Source: Kitasatospora xanthocidica
Lineage (GTDB): Bacteria > Actinomycetota > Actinomycetes > Streptomycetales > Streptomycetaceae
Assembly (NCBI RefSeq): GCF_014656195.1
Contig: NZ_BNBY01000023.1
Coordinates: 17,337 to 81,336, forward strand
Length of the DNA stretch: 64,000 nt
Reading direction: 5' to 3'
The position numbers were made by a program, and so were the translations under genes. Positions 1 through 8,593 of this stretch are shown piece after piece. Position 1 is the stretch's first letter, and each line of letters opens with the position of its first letter. The notes beneath the pieces are model-generated. The model was not told the DNA's origin and did no database searches. It worked only from the letters and a program-made list of their open reading frames with translations.

Positions 1-879
1 GCGAATCCCTGGGTGGCCAGGGTCGGCAGGGCGACCCGGGTGGCGCCGCCGACCGTCAGGTTCGCGATCACCGTCACCGTGAGTACCGCGCGCAGCAGCG
101 GCGACTCCCGCAGCAGGCCGCGGAAGTTCCTGGGTACGGAGGCACGTTCGGAGACCGGGTTGGGCGGTGCGACGGGGCTGCCGCGCCCGATCAACAACAG
201 CGTCGCCGTCGACACGGCGAAGGTCGCCGCGTCCAGGCCCAGTGCGGCGGCGGGGTCCAGCCAGGCGACCAGCGGGCCGGCCGCCGCCGGACCGAGCAAG
301 CCCGCTCCGAAGGTGACCGTGCTGTTCAGCGCGTTGCCCGCGTGCAGGTCCTCGGCGGGCAGCAGGGTCGGGGTGATCGCCCAGGCGGCCGGCAGGAACA
401 CCCCCGCGCCGAGGCCGACCAGCAGGGCGAGCCCGCCGATCAGCCAGAAGTCGGCCGTCCCGCCGGCGGCGACCGCGCAGAGCCCGGCGGTGGCGAGCAG
501 CCGGCCGAGGTCGGCGGCGAGCATCACCCGCCGGGCGCCGTACCGGTCGGCGAGGATCCCGCCGAGCGGGGTGGCGGCCAGCCGGCCCGCGCCGTAGGCG
601 GCGATCACCAGGCTCAGCTGGCGGGCGCCTCCGCCGAGGGAGTAGACCAGCAGCGGCAGGGCGACCACCTGGAACGCGTTGCCGAACTCCGAGGTGGCCT
701 GCCCGATCACCAGCAGCCGGTAGCCGCGCGAACGCAGCGGGGCGACGCCGATCCGGGGGCGGAACCGCAACAGCCCCGCCGCGCGGCCCGCCCGGGGGCT
801 GTCCGTCCTCGCGTCGCCCGCGTCGCCCACCCCCGCGCCGCCCGATCCCGCGCCGCCCACCCCCGTGCTGCTAGCCATG
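1..879 (-). CDS. MFS transporter, C-terminus cut off by window edge
   Basis: About 293 N-terminal codons are visible. They give a basic, Gly/Ala-rich N-terminus followed by alternating hydrophobic segments typical of a major facilitator exporter. The loop after the second helix reads GGILADRYGARR, the conserved MFS motif A pattern. The ATG lies inside the end of the P450 gene (9-nt overlap), so the two are probably translationally coupled. As the last visible gene of a minus-strand operon with a peptide precursor, radical SAM enzyme and P450, it is best read as the exporter or self-resistance pump of that cluster. The substrate is inferred from context only. The gene continues beyond base 1. 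Confidence 0.85.
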
Positions 880-2070
880 GAGCGAGACCGGCAGCGACTC
901 CAGGCCGCGCAGCATGATCGTGTTGCGCCAGGGCAGGGTCTCCTCGGCGGCGGCCAGTTCGATCCGCGAGAAGCGTTCCAGCAGGCCGGTCAGCGCGACC
1001 TCGCTCTCCAGCTTGCCGAGGAAGGAGCCGAGGCACCGGTGCAGGCCCTGCCCGAAGGCCAGGTGGCCCGGATCGCCGCGGTCCAGGATCAGGCGGTCGG
1101 GTTCGGTGAAGCGTGCCGGGTCCCGGTTGGCCGCGCCGAGCGAGAGCAGCACCAGTTCGTCCGCCGGGATCTCGACGTCGTCGACCATCACGTCGGCGTT
1201 GGTGAACCGCAGCGTGGCCATGCTCACCGGGGACTCGTAGCGCAGGAACTCGTCGATCGCGACCGGCATCGCCGCCGGGTTGGCGCGCAGCCAGGTGAGC
1301 TGGTCGGGGTGGTGGAGCAGGGCCAGGGTGGCGGTGCCGAGCAGGTTGACGGTGGTCTCGTGGCCGCCGATCAGCAGCAGGAAGACCATCGAGAACACCT
1401 CCTGCTCGGTGAGTTCACCGGCGTCGCAGGCCTGGACCAGGTCGGTGAGGATGTCCGTGCTCGGCGTCGCCCGCCGGGCCGTCATCAACTCCCTGAGGTA
1501 GTCGTTGAGTTCGGCGGTGGCCTGGCCGAAGGTCATCTCGCCGCCCTGGGTGAGGATCGCCGTCGACCAGGTGCGGAAGGCCCGCATGTCCTCCGGGGGG
1601 AAGCCCAGCAGCTCGCAGATGATCATGATCGGCAGCGGGAAGGCGAAGTCCGTCACCAGGTCGGCGCTCTCCCGTCCTCGCAGCCCGTCCAGCAGGCCGT
1701 CGGCGATGCGCTCGACCAGCGGCCGCATCAGGTCGACCCGTCGGCGGGTGAAGACGCCCTGGATCAGGCGGCGCAGCCGGGTGTGGTCCGGCGGGTCGCT
1801 GTTGAGCATGTGGACGACCTCCGAGCCGAGCGTCAGGCCGGCGCCCCGTCCGCTCGCGATGGCCTGGCTGCGGCGGACGTCCTGCCCGAAGCGCGGGTCC
1901 ATCAGCGCGGCCCGGACGTCCTCGTAGCGCGTCACCAGGTAGACCGGCAGGCCCTCGCCGAACTCCACGGTGGAGACCGCGCCGGCCTCCCGGATCCGGG
2001 CGAGCGTGGGGTAGGGGTCGCGGATGAAGGCGGACATCCGCGCGGCGGCGTCGTCGACCGCGGTGCTCAT
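871..2070 (-). CDS. cytochrome P450
   Basis: A 399-residue bacterial class I P450. The haem-ligand loop FGQGLHRCLG places the thiolate at about Cys346. The I-helix motif IGGHETT and the K-helix Glu/Arg pair (EFLR) are present. The open frame extends upstream, but ATG at 2070 is preceded by GAGGAGGGAACC and gives the usual family N-terminus and length. It sits between the DUF5825-like gene and the MFS gene on the same strand, so it is probably a tailoring oxidase acting on the methylated peptide of this cluster. It would need ferredoxin and a reductase, which are not encoded here. The hydroxylation or crosslinking target is unknown. Confidence 0.93.
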   Translation of the reverse strand: MSTAVDDAAARMSAFIRDPYPTLARIREAGAVSTVEFGEGLPVYLVTRYEDVRAALMDPRFGQDVRRSQAIASGRGAGLTLGSEVVHMLNSDPPDHTRLRRLIQGVFTRRRVDLMRPLVERIADGLLDGLRGRESADLVTDFAFPLPIMIICELLGFPPEDMRAFRTWSTAILTQGGEMTFGQATAELNDYLRELMTARRATPSTDILTDLVQACDAGELTEQEVFSMVFLLLIGGHETTVNLLGTATLALLHHPDQLTWLRANPAAMPVAIDEFLRYESPVSMATLRFTNADVMVDDVEIPADELVLLSLGAANRDPARFTEPDRLILDRGDPGHLAFGQGLHRCLGSFLGKLESEVALTGLLERFSRIELAAAEETLPWRNTIMLRGLESLPVSLHG

Positions 2071-2141
2071 GGTTCCCTCCTCGGGCTCGAAACTCTCACG
2101 GCTGCACGGCCACCCGACCGGGCGGCTACGCGGCCACGCGG

Positions 2142-2819
2142 CTACACCGTCAGCGACGGGAAGGGCCAGCGGCGCACCCGCATGGGCAGGAACCACGCGC
2201 GGCCGGCCTGTTCGGCGATCAGGCCGGCCTCGGCGAGGTCCCGGTGGACGGCGTCCGGCAGCAGGCCGACCTCGACGCCCTCGGCCAGCGCGTCCAGCTG
2301 CGCCAGGTGGCCCGGCTCGTCGACGGTGAACAGTTCCAGCGTCCCGAACCGGCGGTCGCGCACCTCGACGAAGTTGGGGCCGCGCCGGAAGACGCACTTG
2401 CTCGGGAAGTACGTGGCGCGCCAGTCGGCGAGGACGTCCTCCGTGCCGCCGCCGGTCAACCGCTCCGGCGGGTACAGGTGGTGGAACCGGCGCCGGGCCG
2501 CGCAGCCGTCCGTGCAGACCGCTCGCCAGAGCACGGCCAGCCCCTGCCCGGTCGCCTCGCGCAGCAGCATCAGCGCCCGCGCGGACGCCGCCGGCGCGTC
2601 CGCGCAGAGCCGCACCGGCTCGGTCAGCCGCAGGCAGCGGACCCCGGCGCGGTGCAGCTCGGTGACCTCCGTCTGCGCCGGGCCGGGCAGGGTGCGGCGA
2701 CCGAGCGCGTAGTCCGGCAACTCCCGTGCCGCGGGGTCGTAGTCGAGCCAGAGCTCGACCTCGGGGCCGGCCGCGCGCCAGGCGGCGGCACCGGTCCGTT
2801 CAGCCGATCGGGACGGCAT
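2142..2819 (-). CDS. DUF5825-like protein partnering the radical SAM maturase
   Basis: A 225-residue soluble protein with no catalytic motif I can name. Its length, the WLDYDP stretch near the N-terminus and the FFRR/GPNFVEVRDRR-like C-terminal section resemble the DUF5825 family. From memory, that family occurs beside RiPP radical SAM C-methyltransferases. Its ATG overlaps the end of the radical SAM gene by 20 nt and has an excellent GAGGAGGTG ribosome site, so the two products are probably made together. A leader-binding or accessory role is inference. The family assignment rests on recall and context, not on a search. Confidence 0.7.
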   Translation of the reverse strand: MPSRSAERTGAAAWRAAGPEVELWLDYDPAARELPDYALGRRTLPGPAQTEVTELHRAGVRCLRLTEPVRLCADAPAASARALMLLREATGQGLAVLWRAVCTDGCAARRRFHHLYPPERLTGGGTEDVLADWRATYFPSKCVFRRGPNFVEVRDRRFGTLELFTVDEPGHLAQLDALAEGVEVGLLPDAVHRDLAEAGLIAEQAGRAWFLPMRVRRWPFPSLTV

Positions 2820-4752
2820 CGGGCACCTCCTCGGTGCGGGGACGGGCGGCGGCCGGGCCGTGCCGGTGCTGCATCCGCATCAGCACCTGGTTGTCGGACT
2901 CGACGGCGACCTGCAGGTAGCTGTCCCCGTCGTGGAACAGCAGGCCCAGCGCGGTGAAACGCTCCAGCACCGGCTCGACCGCCGCCGCGCCGCCGGGGAC
3001 CTTGGCGGCCAGCGCGGCGGTCGAGCGGGGCTGGGCCAGCAGCCGGAAGGCGGCGAGCTCCGCCGGACCGGTCAGCTCGACCACCCGCCAGTCGTACCCG
3101 GGGCGGGTGTTGACGAGTACGATCCGTCCGCCCGCGTCCCGGTAGCTGAGCCGGCTGTCGGGGAACCGCGCGAGCCAGGTGTCCACGGCGGTGCTCAGCC
3201 GCTCCGCGAGGTCGCCGCCGATCCCGCGCGGTGGCGCGGTGAACACGTAGGCCAGTTCGTTCAGTTCGCTCTCCGGCAGGCGGTAGGTCGCGCGGTACTG
3301 GAAGGCAGGCCGGGTGATCGCGAAGCCCAGCTCGGGGCGGTCGAAGTACGGGCTGAACCGCTCGATCGCGATCCGGCCCGCTCCGGTCGGCGGGTCCAGG
3401 TGGTGCAGCACGGGCAGTTGGCGGATCACCGACTCGTAGTCGGCGGGCTGCTCGCCCGGGAAGCCGTAGAGGTAGTTCCACGTCACCGAGACCCCGGCGC
3501 TCTGGGCGTCCCGCAGCGCGCGGACGTTCTGGCAGCCGGTGACCCCCTTGTCCATGATCCGCAGCACCCGGGTGCTCAGACTCTCGATGCCGGGCTGCAC
3601 CTGGGCCGCGCCCGAGTCGCCGAGGAGCTGGAACTGGTGGCGGCGCAGGTTGGCCTTGATCTCGAAGTGCAGCCGCAGATCGACCGGGAGCTCGGCCAGC
3701 GACTTCAGGACGGTGTCGAAGTAGCCCATGTCCAGGATGTTGTCGACCACGTAGACGTCCAGCAGCTGGTGGCGTTCGACGAGCGTGAGCACCTCGGCGA
3801 GGAAGTCCGCGGGCGGCTTGGAGCGGAACTCCATCGAGGAGCCGTTGAGCCCGCAGAAGGTGCAGTGGTGCTTCTCGCCCCACCAGCAGCCGCGGGAGCC
3901 TTCGAGGACGAGTTTGGGATCGACCCAGCCGGCCGCGACGGAGGCGTCGAGCCGCTCGAAGAAGCCGTCGTAGCGTGGCGCGAGGATCGCCGCTGGCGGC
4001 AGCGGACGTGTCGTCATAACGTTGGCCGTCGACGTGCCGGAGCCGTCGCGCCAGCACAGCCCGGGGACGGCGGAGAGGTCGCCGCCTTCCAGGAGGCCCG
4101 CCAGGAGCGCCGGGAAGGCGGCCTCGCCCTCGCCGCGCACCACGAAGTCCAGGAAGGGGAAGTTGCGGTGCAGCGCGGCGCCCTGCGGGCCGTCGCAGTT
4201 CGCGCCGCCGAACACCGTGCGCACCTGCGGGCACCGCTGCTTGAGCAGCCTGGCGGCGGCGAGGCTCGCGGTGTTCTGCTGGAAGGTGGTGGTGAAGCCG
4301 ACCAGGTCCGGCGGGTCGGCGGCGAGCTCCTCGACCAGGCGGGCGATGAACACGGGGGCGAGCGCGCGGGTGGCCCGGGTCAGTGCGATCTCCTGCTCGC
4401 TCGCACCGCTGGTGGCCAGGTACGCGAAGTAGCCCGCGAACCCGGCGTCGGTGCCAGCGTCCGCGTCGCCCTCGCCGTCACTGCCGTCGCCGTCACTGCC
4501 TCCGTCGTCGCCGTACAGCGCACCGGCGAACGCCCAGTCGCCCGCGCCCTGGAAGTAGGACTTCTCGGAGAAGTACTGGTAGTCGTCCACGCCGAAGCCC
4601 GCGGTCTCGGCCGCCCAGTCCACGAAGTCCAGGTTGGCGTACCGCACGTCGACCTGATGGCCGGCGCGTTCGGCGGCGGTGTGCAGGATCCCGAGCGCCA
4701 GCGACGGCACGTCGATCGCGCCCCAGGGCATGTGCAGCAGGACGATACGCAT
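2800..4752 (-). CDS. B12-binding radical SAM RiPP C-methyltransferase
   Basis: A 650-residue protein starting at ATG 4752. The N-terminal third looks like a cobalamin-binding fold (LLHMPWGAIDVPSLALG, then FGGANCDGPQGAALHRNFPF). The cluster-binding motif is C289-x7-C297-x2-C300 within GCWWGEKHHCTFCGLNG. That CWWG form is characteristic of ribosomal-peptide-maturation radical SAM proteins that methylate unactivated carbons, a family that includes the proteusin C-methyltransferases. A C-terminal accessory domain follows. It lies just downstream of the candidate precursor gene and overlaps the DUF5825-like gene. Which residues it methylates cannot be read from the sequence. The open frame extends 35 codons upstream, but these look like leader sequence. 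Confidence 0.93.
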   Translation of the reverse strand: MRIVLLHMPWGAIDVPSLALGILHTAAERAGHQVDVRYANLDFVDWAAETAGFGVDDYQYFSEKSYFQGAGDWAFAGALYGDDGGSDGDGSDGEGDADAGTDAGFAGYFAYLATSGASEQEIALTRATRALAPVFIARLVEELAADPPDLVGFTTTFQQNTASLAAARLLKQRCPQVRTVFGGANCDGPQGAALHRNFPFLDFVVRGEGEAAFPALLAGLLEGGDLSAVPGLCWRDGSGTSTANVMTTRPLPPAAILAPRYDGFFERLDASVAAGWVDPKLVLEGSRGCWWGEKHHCTFCGLNGSSMEFRSKPPADFLAEVLTLVERHQLLDVYVVDNILDMGYFDTVLKSLAELPVDLRLHFEIKANLRRHQFQLLGDSGAAQVQPGIESLSTRVLRIMDKGVTGCQNVRALRDAQSAGVSVTWNYLYGFPGEQPADYESVIRQLPVLHHLDPPTGAGRIAIERFSPYFDRPELGFAITRPAFQYRATYRLPESELNELAYVFTAPPRGIGGDLAERLSTAVDTWLARFPDSRLSYRDAGGRIVLVNTRPGYDWRVVELTGPAELAAFRLLAQPRSTAALAAKVPGGAAAVEPVLERFTALGLLFHDGDSYLQVAVESDNQVLMRMQHRHGPAAARPRTEEVPDAVPIG

Positions 4753-4812
4753 GGTGGCCACTTCTGTCGTTCGCCGGCGGTCGGTTGGTGTTCGCGGTTC
4801 GGTCGGAGAGGT

Positions 4813-4847
4813 GTCGCTCCGGGGTGCCGAGGGCGCCCCGGAGCGAC
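4813..4847 (-). terminator. hairpin directly after the RiPP precursor
   Basis: Two perfect 12-nt arms (4813-4824 and 4836-4847) enclose an 11-nt loop and begin 7 nt after the precursor stop codon. No T-run follows. Hairpins in this position commonly act as partial terminators or mRNA 3' stabilisers that keep a precursor mRNA more abundant than the modifying-enzyme mRNA. That function here is inferred. Confidence 0.6.
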
Positions 4848-4853
4848 GGCGGG

Positions 4854-5012
4854 TCACTTCTTCGCTTCCGGCTTCGGCTTCGGCTGCCCCTTGAGGGCGG
4901 GCGCGACCGGTGCGGCCTTTGTGATGTCGAGCGCGAAGTTCTGGACGATCACGGCGCCCCGGTCACGCTCCGGGGTGCTGATCGGGTCGCTCTGAATGCT
5001 GCGTCGCTTCAT
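4854..5012 (-). CDS. candidate RiPP precursor peptide, 52 aa
   Basis: Encodes 52 residues, beginning MKRRSIQSDPISTPERDRG and ending PKPKPEAKK. The ATG overlaps the peptidase stop as ATGA. It is preceded by GGAAGGAGGTGA, one of the strongest ribosome sites in the window, which argues strongly that this short frame is translated. The peptide has no Cys, few Ser/Thr, a central VIVQNFALDIT stretch and a Pro/Lys/Ala-rich tail. A hairpin follows it, then the radical SAM methyltransferase. Likely methylation targets are aliphatic or Pro residues in the second half, but leader and core borders cannot be fixed. I do not recognise the sequence as a known RiPP family. Confidence 0.72.
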   Translation of the reverse strand: MKRRSIQSDPISTPERDRGAVIVQNFALDITKAAPVAPALKGQPKPKPEAKK

Positions 5013-6907
5013 GGCTGTTCACCTCCTTCCAGCGGATCGGCGGGTGCCTCGGGGCGGTCGCCCCGAGGTGTCCGGGGGAGCGGCGCCGGCCAGGCGTGTC
5101 CGGCGAACCGGACCATCGCGGCCAGCACCGATCGGTGGTCGGCGGTACGGCGGCTGTAGTGGCCGCCGTCCACCCAGAGCAGCTCGTGCGGCACCGCCAG
5201 CCGGCGCAGGTCGTCGGCGTAGCCGGCCACCTGCTCGGGCGGGCAGCGCTCGTCGGTCCGCGAGGCGACCAGCAGGACGGGCGAGCGGACCTGGCGCACG
5301 TACGCTCGCGGGTCGGCGGCGCGGTAGCGCTCGGGGACCTCGTCCGGGGTCCCGCCGAAGAGCTGCCGGTCGAGCTCGCGCAGTGCGGGGGTGGTGGTGC
5401 GGTAGACGGCGGGGTAGTCCGCGATCGGCTGGGCGGCCATGCCGAGTGACCACAAGTCCGGCTGTGCGCCCAGCGCCAGCAGGGTCAGGTAGCCGCCCCA
5501 CGAGAACCCGCAGAGGCCGGTGCGCTCCGCGAGCGCCGTACCGTCGGCGACCAGCTCCGCGCGGACGGCGGCCAGGTCCTCGATCTGGGCCAGCCCGACC
5601 CGGTGGCCGTACTCGTGCTGCCAGCGGGCGCCGTAACCGGTGGAGCCGCGGTAGTTGGTGCGCACCACCGCGTAGCCCTGGTCCACCAGGGCGTTCACCC
5701 GGGGGTCGTAGGAGTCACGGTCGTGGGTGGCGGGGCCGCCGTGGACCAGGAAGAGGGTCGGCCACGGGCCCTGGCCGGCCGGGGTGCTGACGAAGCTGTG
5801 GATCGGCCCGTACGGTCGGGGCGTCCAGCGCCGGCTGCGGGAGATGTCGCCCCGGTCCGCTTCGAGGTCGGGCGCCACCGAGGTGCCGGGGCGCAGGACC
5901 AGCAGGCGGGGCGGTGTCGACTCCCGGCTCCAGACGCAGTGCAGGGTGCCGTCCGGGGCGCACGACAGGTCGTGGATCGTGCCACCGGGCGTGCTGATCT
6001 CCTGGGCGGGAGGACTCTGCTCCGACGGATCGTGCCCCGCCGGTCGTCGGCCGACCGTTCCCGGCCCCGCGGTCCCTTGCCTTTTCGGAGCCCGCCCCGC
6101 CGCCGGGTCGAGGTCGGCGAGGAGCAGCCGGCTCCGACCGGCCCGCTCGTGCTGGATCAGCACCCCGCGCGGCCCCTGGTACCAGCCGGCCGATATCTGC
6201 GAGTCGAAGGACAGCCCCGGGTACCCGGTCAGTCCCGCGCCCGCCCGCCAGGTCGCGACGGTGTACCGCTCGTCCTCCTCGACCACCACCAGCAGCTCCG
6301 GTTCGAGTGCGGCGAGCGGGTTGAACTCGATCGGCCAGAGCCGCCGTCGGCGGTGCCCGGCGAGCCGCAGTGGGCCCGCCGCCCGGGCGTCCGCGGGTAA
6401 CAGGACCACCGCGTCGTCCCCGTCGGGCCGCCCGCCGAGGACGAGCAGCCGACCGTCCGGGGACAGGTCGGCCAGGCTCAGGTACCCGGGGGCCGAACCG
6501 ATCAGCCGCGCCTCGCCCCCGGGCGGGCCGAGGTAGCAGTGCGAGCCGCCGTCGACCCCGACCACCACCGCGGCGAGCGCGCCCGTCCGGTCGAAGGCGA
6601 CGCCGTACGCCCGCCCGCGCGGCACGCCGTGCAGCGCCTCACCGCCCGAGCCGCCCGAGCCGCCCGCGAACGGCTCGCGCCGCCACCGGCCCTCCCCGGC
6701 ACCGTCGGCGTCGAACCACCAGATGGCGTCGCCGTCCGGCTCGATCTCGCTGAGGTGGACGCCCTCGGGCCGGTCGGTGACCACCCGGCGCCGCCCGGTC
6801 CCCAGGTCCCAGGCCACCGCCTGCCAGCGCTCGTCGACGAGCCGCGTCTCGACCGCGCGGTCGCCCGCCAGCGCGGCGAAACCGGGGGACTGGAACGCCT
6901 GCGTCAC
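5009..6907 (-). CDS. S9 prolyl-oligopeptidase family peptidase
   Basis: A 632-residue protein starting at GTG 6907. An N-terminal beta-propeller-like half is followed by an alpha/beta-hydrolase catalytic domain. The triad is readable: Ser469 in GFSWGGY, Asp552 in SRTDERC and His583 in DGGHYSRR. There is no signal peptide, so it is probably cytoplasmic. Its stop codon overlaps the precursor start, so the two are made stoichiometrically. S9 enzymes cut or transpeptidate at Pro in several RiPP pathways, and the precursor tail is Pro-rich. A role as leader or follower peptidase is therefore a reasonable inference. The frame is open upstream to 7012, but the GTG there lacks a ribosome site. Confidence 0.9.
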   Translation of the reverse strand: MTQAFQSPGFAALAGDRAVETRLVDERWQAVAWDLGTGRRRVVTDRPEGVHLSEIEPDGDAIWWFDADGAGEGRWRREPFAGGSGGSGGEALHGVPRGRAYGVAFDRTGALAAVVVGVDGGSHCYLGPPGGEARLIGSAPGYLSLADLSPDGRLLVLGGRPDGDDAVVLLPADARAAGPLRLAGHRRRRLWPIEFNPLAALEPELLVVVEEDERYTVATWRAGAGLTGYPGLSFDSQISAGWYQGPRGVLIQHERAGRSRLLLADLDPAAGRAPKRQGTAGPGTVGRRPAGHDPSEQSPPAQEISTPGGTIHDLSCAPDGTLHCVWSRESTPPRLLVLRPGTSVAPDLEADRGDISRSRRWTPRPYGPIHSFVSTPAGQGPWPTLFLVHGGPATHDRDSYDPRVNALVDQGYAVVRTNYRGSTGYGARWQHEYGHRVGLAQIEDLAAVRAELVADGTALAERTGLCGFSWGGYLTLLALGAQPDLWSLGMAAQPIADYPAVYRTTTPALRELDRQLFGGTPDEVPERYRAADPRAYVRQVRSPVLLVASRTDERCPPEQVAGYADDLRRLAVPHELLWVDGGHYSRRTADHRSVLAAMVRFAGHAWPAPLPRTPRGDRPEAPADPLEGGEQP

Positions 6908-6968
6908 GGGCCCGGCCCTTCCGGCTCGATGGGGGGAACAGAGCGCGCTGAACGTCCCGAGACCGGCG

Positions 6969-7003
6969 AACCGGTGTGAAGAACCGGTGAACCGGCGTGA
7001 AGA
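6969..7003. promoter_or_regulatory. 21-bp-spaced direct repeats upstream of the RiPP operon
   Basis: ACCGGTGTGAAGA (6970-6982) recurs as ACCGGCGTGAAGA (6991-7003), exactly 21 bp (two helical turns) apart, about 65-95 nt upstream of the peptidase GTG. The arrangement fits a binding site for a dimeric activator or repressor. No cluster-linked regulator gene is present in the window for this operon. Confidence 0.4.
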
Positions 7004-7093
7004 AAAGGCCACTTGTGGAGGAGTGCGGCCACTCTAGGGGGGTGTCGTGGCCACGAACAGACCTTTCGCACGGTTGGCCGAAAAGGCTGCGTC

Positions 7094-8593
7094 CTACGGC
7101 CCGACGTCGGCCCGTGCGGGGAGCCGGGTCCGGAAGGTGGTTGCCCCGGGGGTGTCGAGGACGGTGAGGGTCCCGCCGTGGACGGTGGCGATGTCGCGGG
7201 CGATCGGGAGGCCGAGGCCGGTGCCGCCGTCGTCGCGGCTGCGGGCGTCGTCGAGGCGGGCGAAGCGCTCGAAGATCTTCTCCCGGTCGGCGGGGTCGAT
7301 CGGGGGGCCGTCGTTGGCGACGTCGAGGAGGGCCTGCCCGGTGGCCCGGTCGAGGCGGAGGGTCACGGTGACGCGGTGTCCGGCGTGGCGTTGGGCGTTG
7401 TCGAGCAGGTTGGTCAGCAGGCGGCCCAGCCACAGGGGGTTCCCGTGGACGGCGACCGGCGCGGGTGCGTGGACGGTGACCGGGTGGGGCTCGTGGCCGC
7501 GGGCCGCGACGGTGGCGCGGACGAGGTCGGTGAGGTCGACGGGTTCGTGGGGCCAGTCGTGGCCCGTGGCGTCGAGGCGGGCGAGCAGCAGGAGGTCGGT
7601 GGCGAGGGTCTGGAGCCGTTCGGTGTCCTCCAGGGCGCCGGCCACCAGGCCGCCGCGGACGTCCGGGTCGGGGTGGGTGCGGGCGACTTCGAGCTGGGTG
7701 CGCAGGACGGTGAGGGGGCTGCGCAGTTCGTGGGAGGCGTCGGCGATGAAGCGGCGTTGGCGGGCCCCGGCGGCCTCCAGCCGTTCGAGCATGGCGTTCA
7801 TGGTGCCCGCGAGGCGGGCGATCTCGTCGTCGCTGCGGGGTTCGGGGACGCGGCGGTCCAGGTCGCGGTCGCCGATGGCGGCCACCTCGGCGCGGATGGC
7901 TTCCACCGGGCGGAGGGCCCGGCCGGTCGCGCGCCAGGTGAGGGCGCCGACGGTGAGCAGCAGGACGGCGCTCAGGGCGGCGAGCGCGGCGGTGGTGAGG
8001 TCCTCGGCGGCGTCGACGGTGCGCAGCGACGCGCCGACGTGGATGGTGACGGGGCCGGTGGGGGTGGCGGCGGTGACCGTGGTGACGCGCTGGTGGTGCT
8101 CGTCGCCCAGGGCGCCGAGGTTGAAGGTGGTGTGGCCGTCCCGGCGGTGGGCGGGTGTGAGGGGGGAGTGGCCGGCGAGGTTCTGGCTGGCGGCGACGAC
8201 CCGGCCGTTCGCGTCCACGACCTGGATGAAGTCGGTGCCGTGGTCGAGCGGGAGCGGGCTGGCGAGGTGTCCGTCGGTGGCGAGCCGGGCGACGGCCAGG
8301 GCCTGTTCGCGGGCGCCGGTTTCGACGGTGCGTTCCAGGTTGGCGCGCAGCAGGAGGACGACGGCGGCCGAGGCGACGGCGAGGACCACGGCGACGCTGA
8401 GGCAGGCGGCGAGGGTGGTGCGGGCGCGGACCGAGCGCGGGGTCAGCCGGTCGGCGAGGGCCGCGAGACGCGGGTGCCGGTCGAGGCGGCGGTGGGCGGC
8501 CGCGCGGACGCGGGCGGCGAGGCGGGCGAGGGGGCGGCCGGGGACGCTGGCGAGCGGGCGGCCGAGGGTACGGCCGGGGGTGCGGTCAGCCAC
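7094..8593 (-). CDS. sensor histidine kinase
   Basis: A 499-residue membrane kinase. A long basic N-terminus precedes the first transmembrane helix (about residues 58-82). An extracytoplasmic sensor of about 110 residues, a second helix and a HAMP domain follow. The HisKA motif DASHELRSPL carries the phospho-His. The ATPase domain shows NLLDNAQRHA (N box) and GGTGLGLPIA (G box). The GTG start overlaps the response-regulator stop by 8 nt, so the pair is co-translated. The gene lies opposite a PepSY-domain membrane protein, which is a common arrangement for envelope-stress systems. The signal is unknown. Confidence 0.93.
   Translation of the reverse strand: MADRTPGRTLGRPLASVPGRPLARLAARVRAAAHRRLDRHPRLAALADRLTPRSVRARTTLAACLSVAVVLAVASAAVVLLLRANLERTVETGAREQALAVARLATDGHLASPLPLDHGTDFIQVVDANGRVVAASQNLAGHSPLTPAHRRDGHTTFNLGALGDEHHQRVTTVTAATPTGPVTIHVGASLRTVDAAEDLTTAALAALSAVLLLTVGALTWRATGRALRPVEAIRAEVAAIGDRDLDRRVPEPRSDDEIARLAGTMNAMLERLEAAGARQRRFIADASHELRSPLTVLRTQLEVARTHPDPDVRGGLVAGALEDTERLQTLATDLLLLARLDATGHDWPHEPVDLTDLVRATVAARGHEPHPVTVHAPAPVAVHGNPLWLGRLLTNLLDNAQRHAGHRVTVTLRLDRATGQALLDVANDGPPIDPADREKIFERFARLDDARSRDDGGTGLGLPIARDIATVHGGTLTVLDTPGATTFRTRLPARADVGP

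Noticed and set aside
2800..7093. Cobalamin riboswitch near the B12-dependent enzyme
   Set aside because: No B12-box-like conserved stretch or long structured leader is visible upstream of the radical SAM or peptidase genes.
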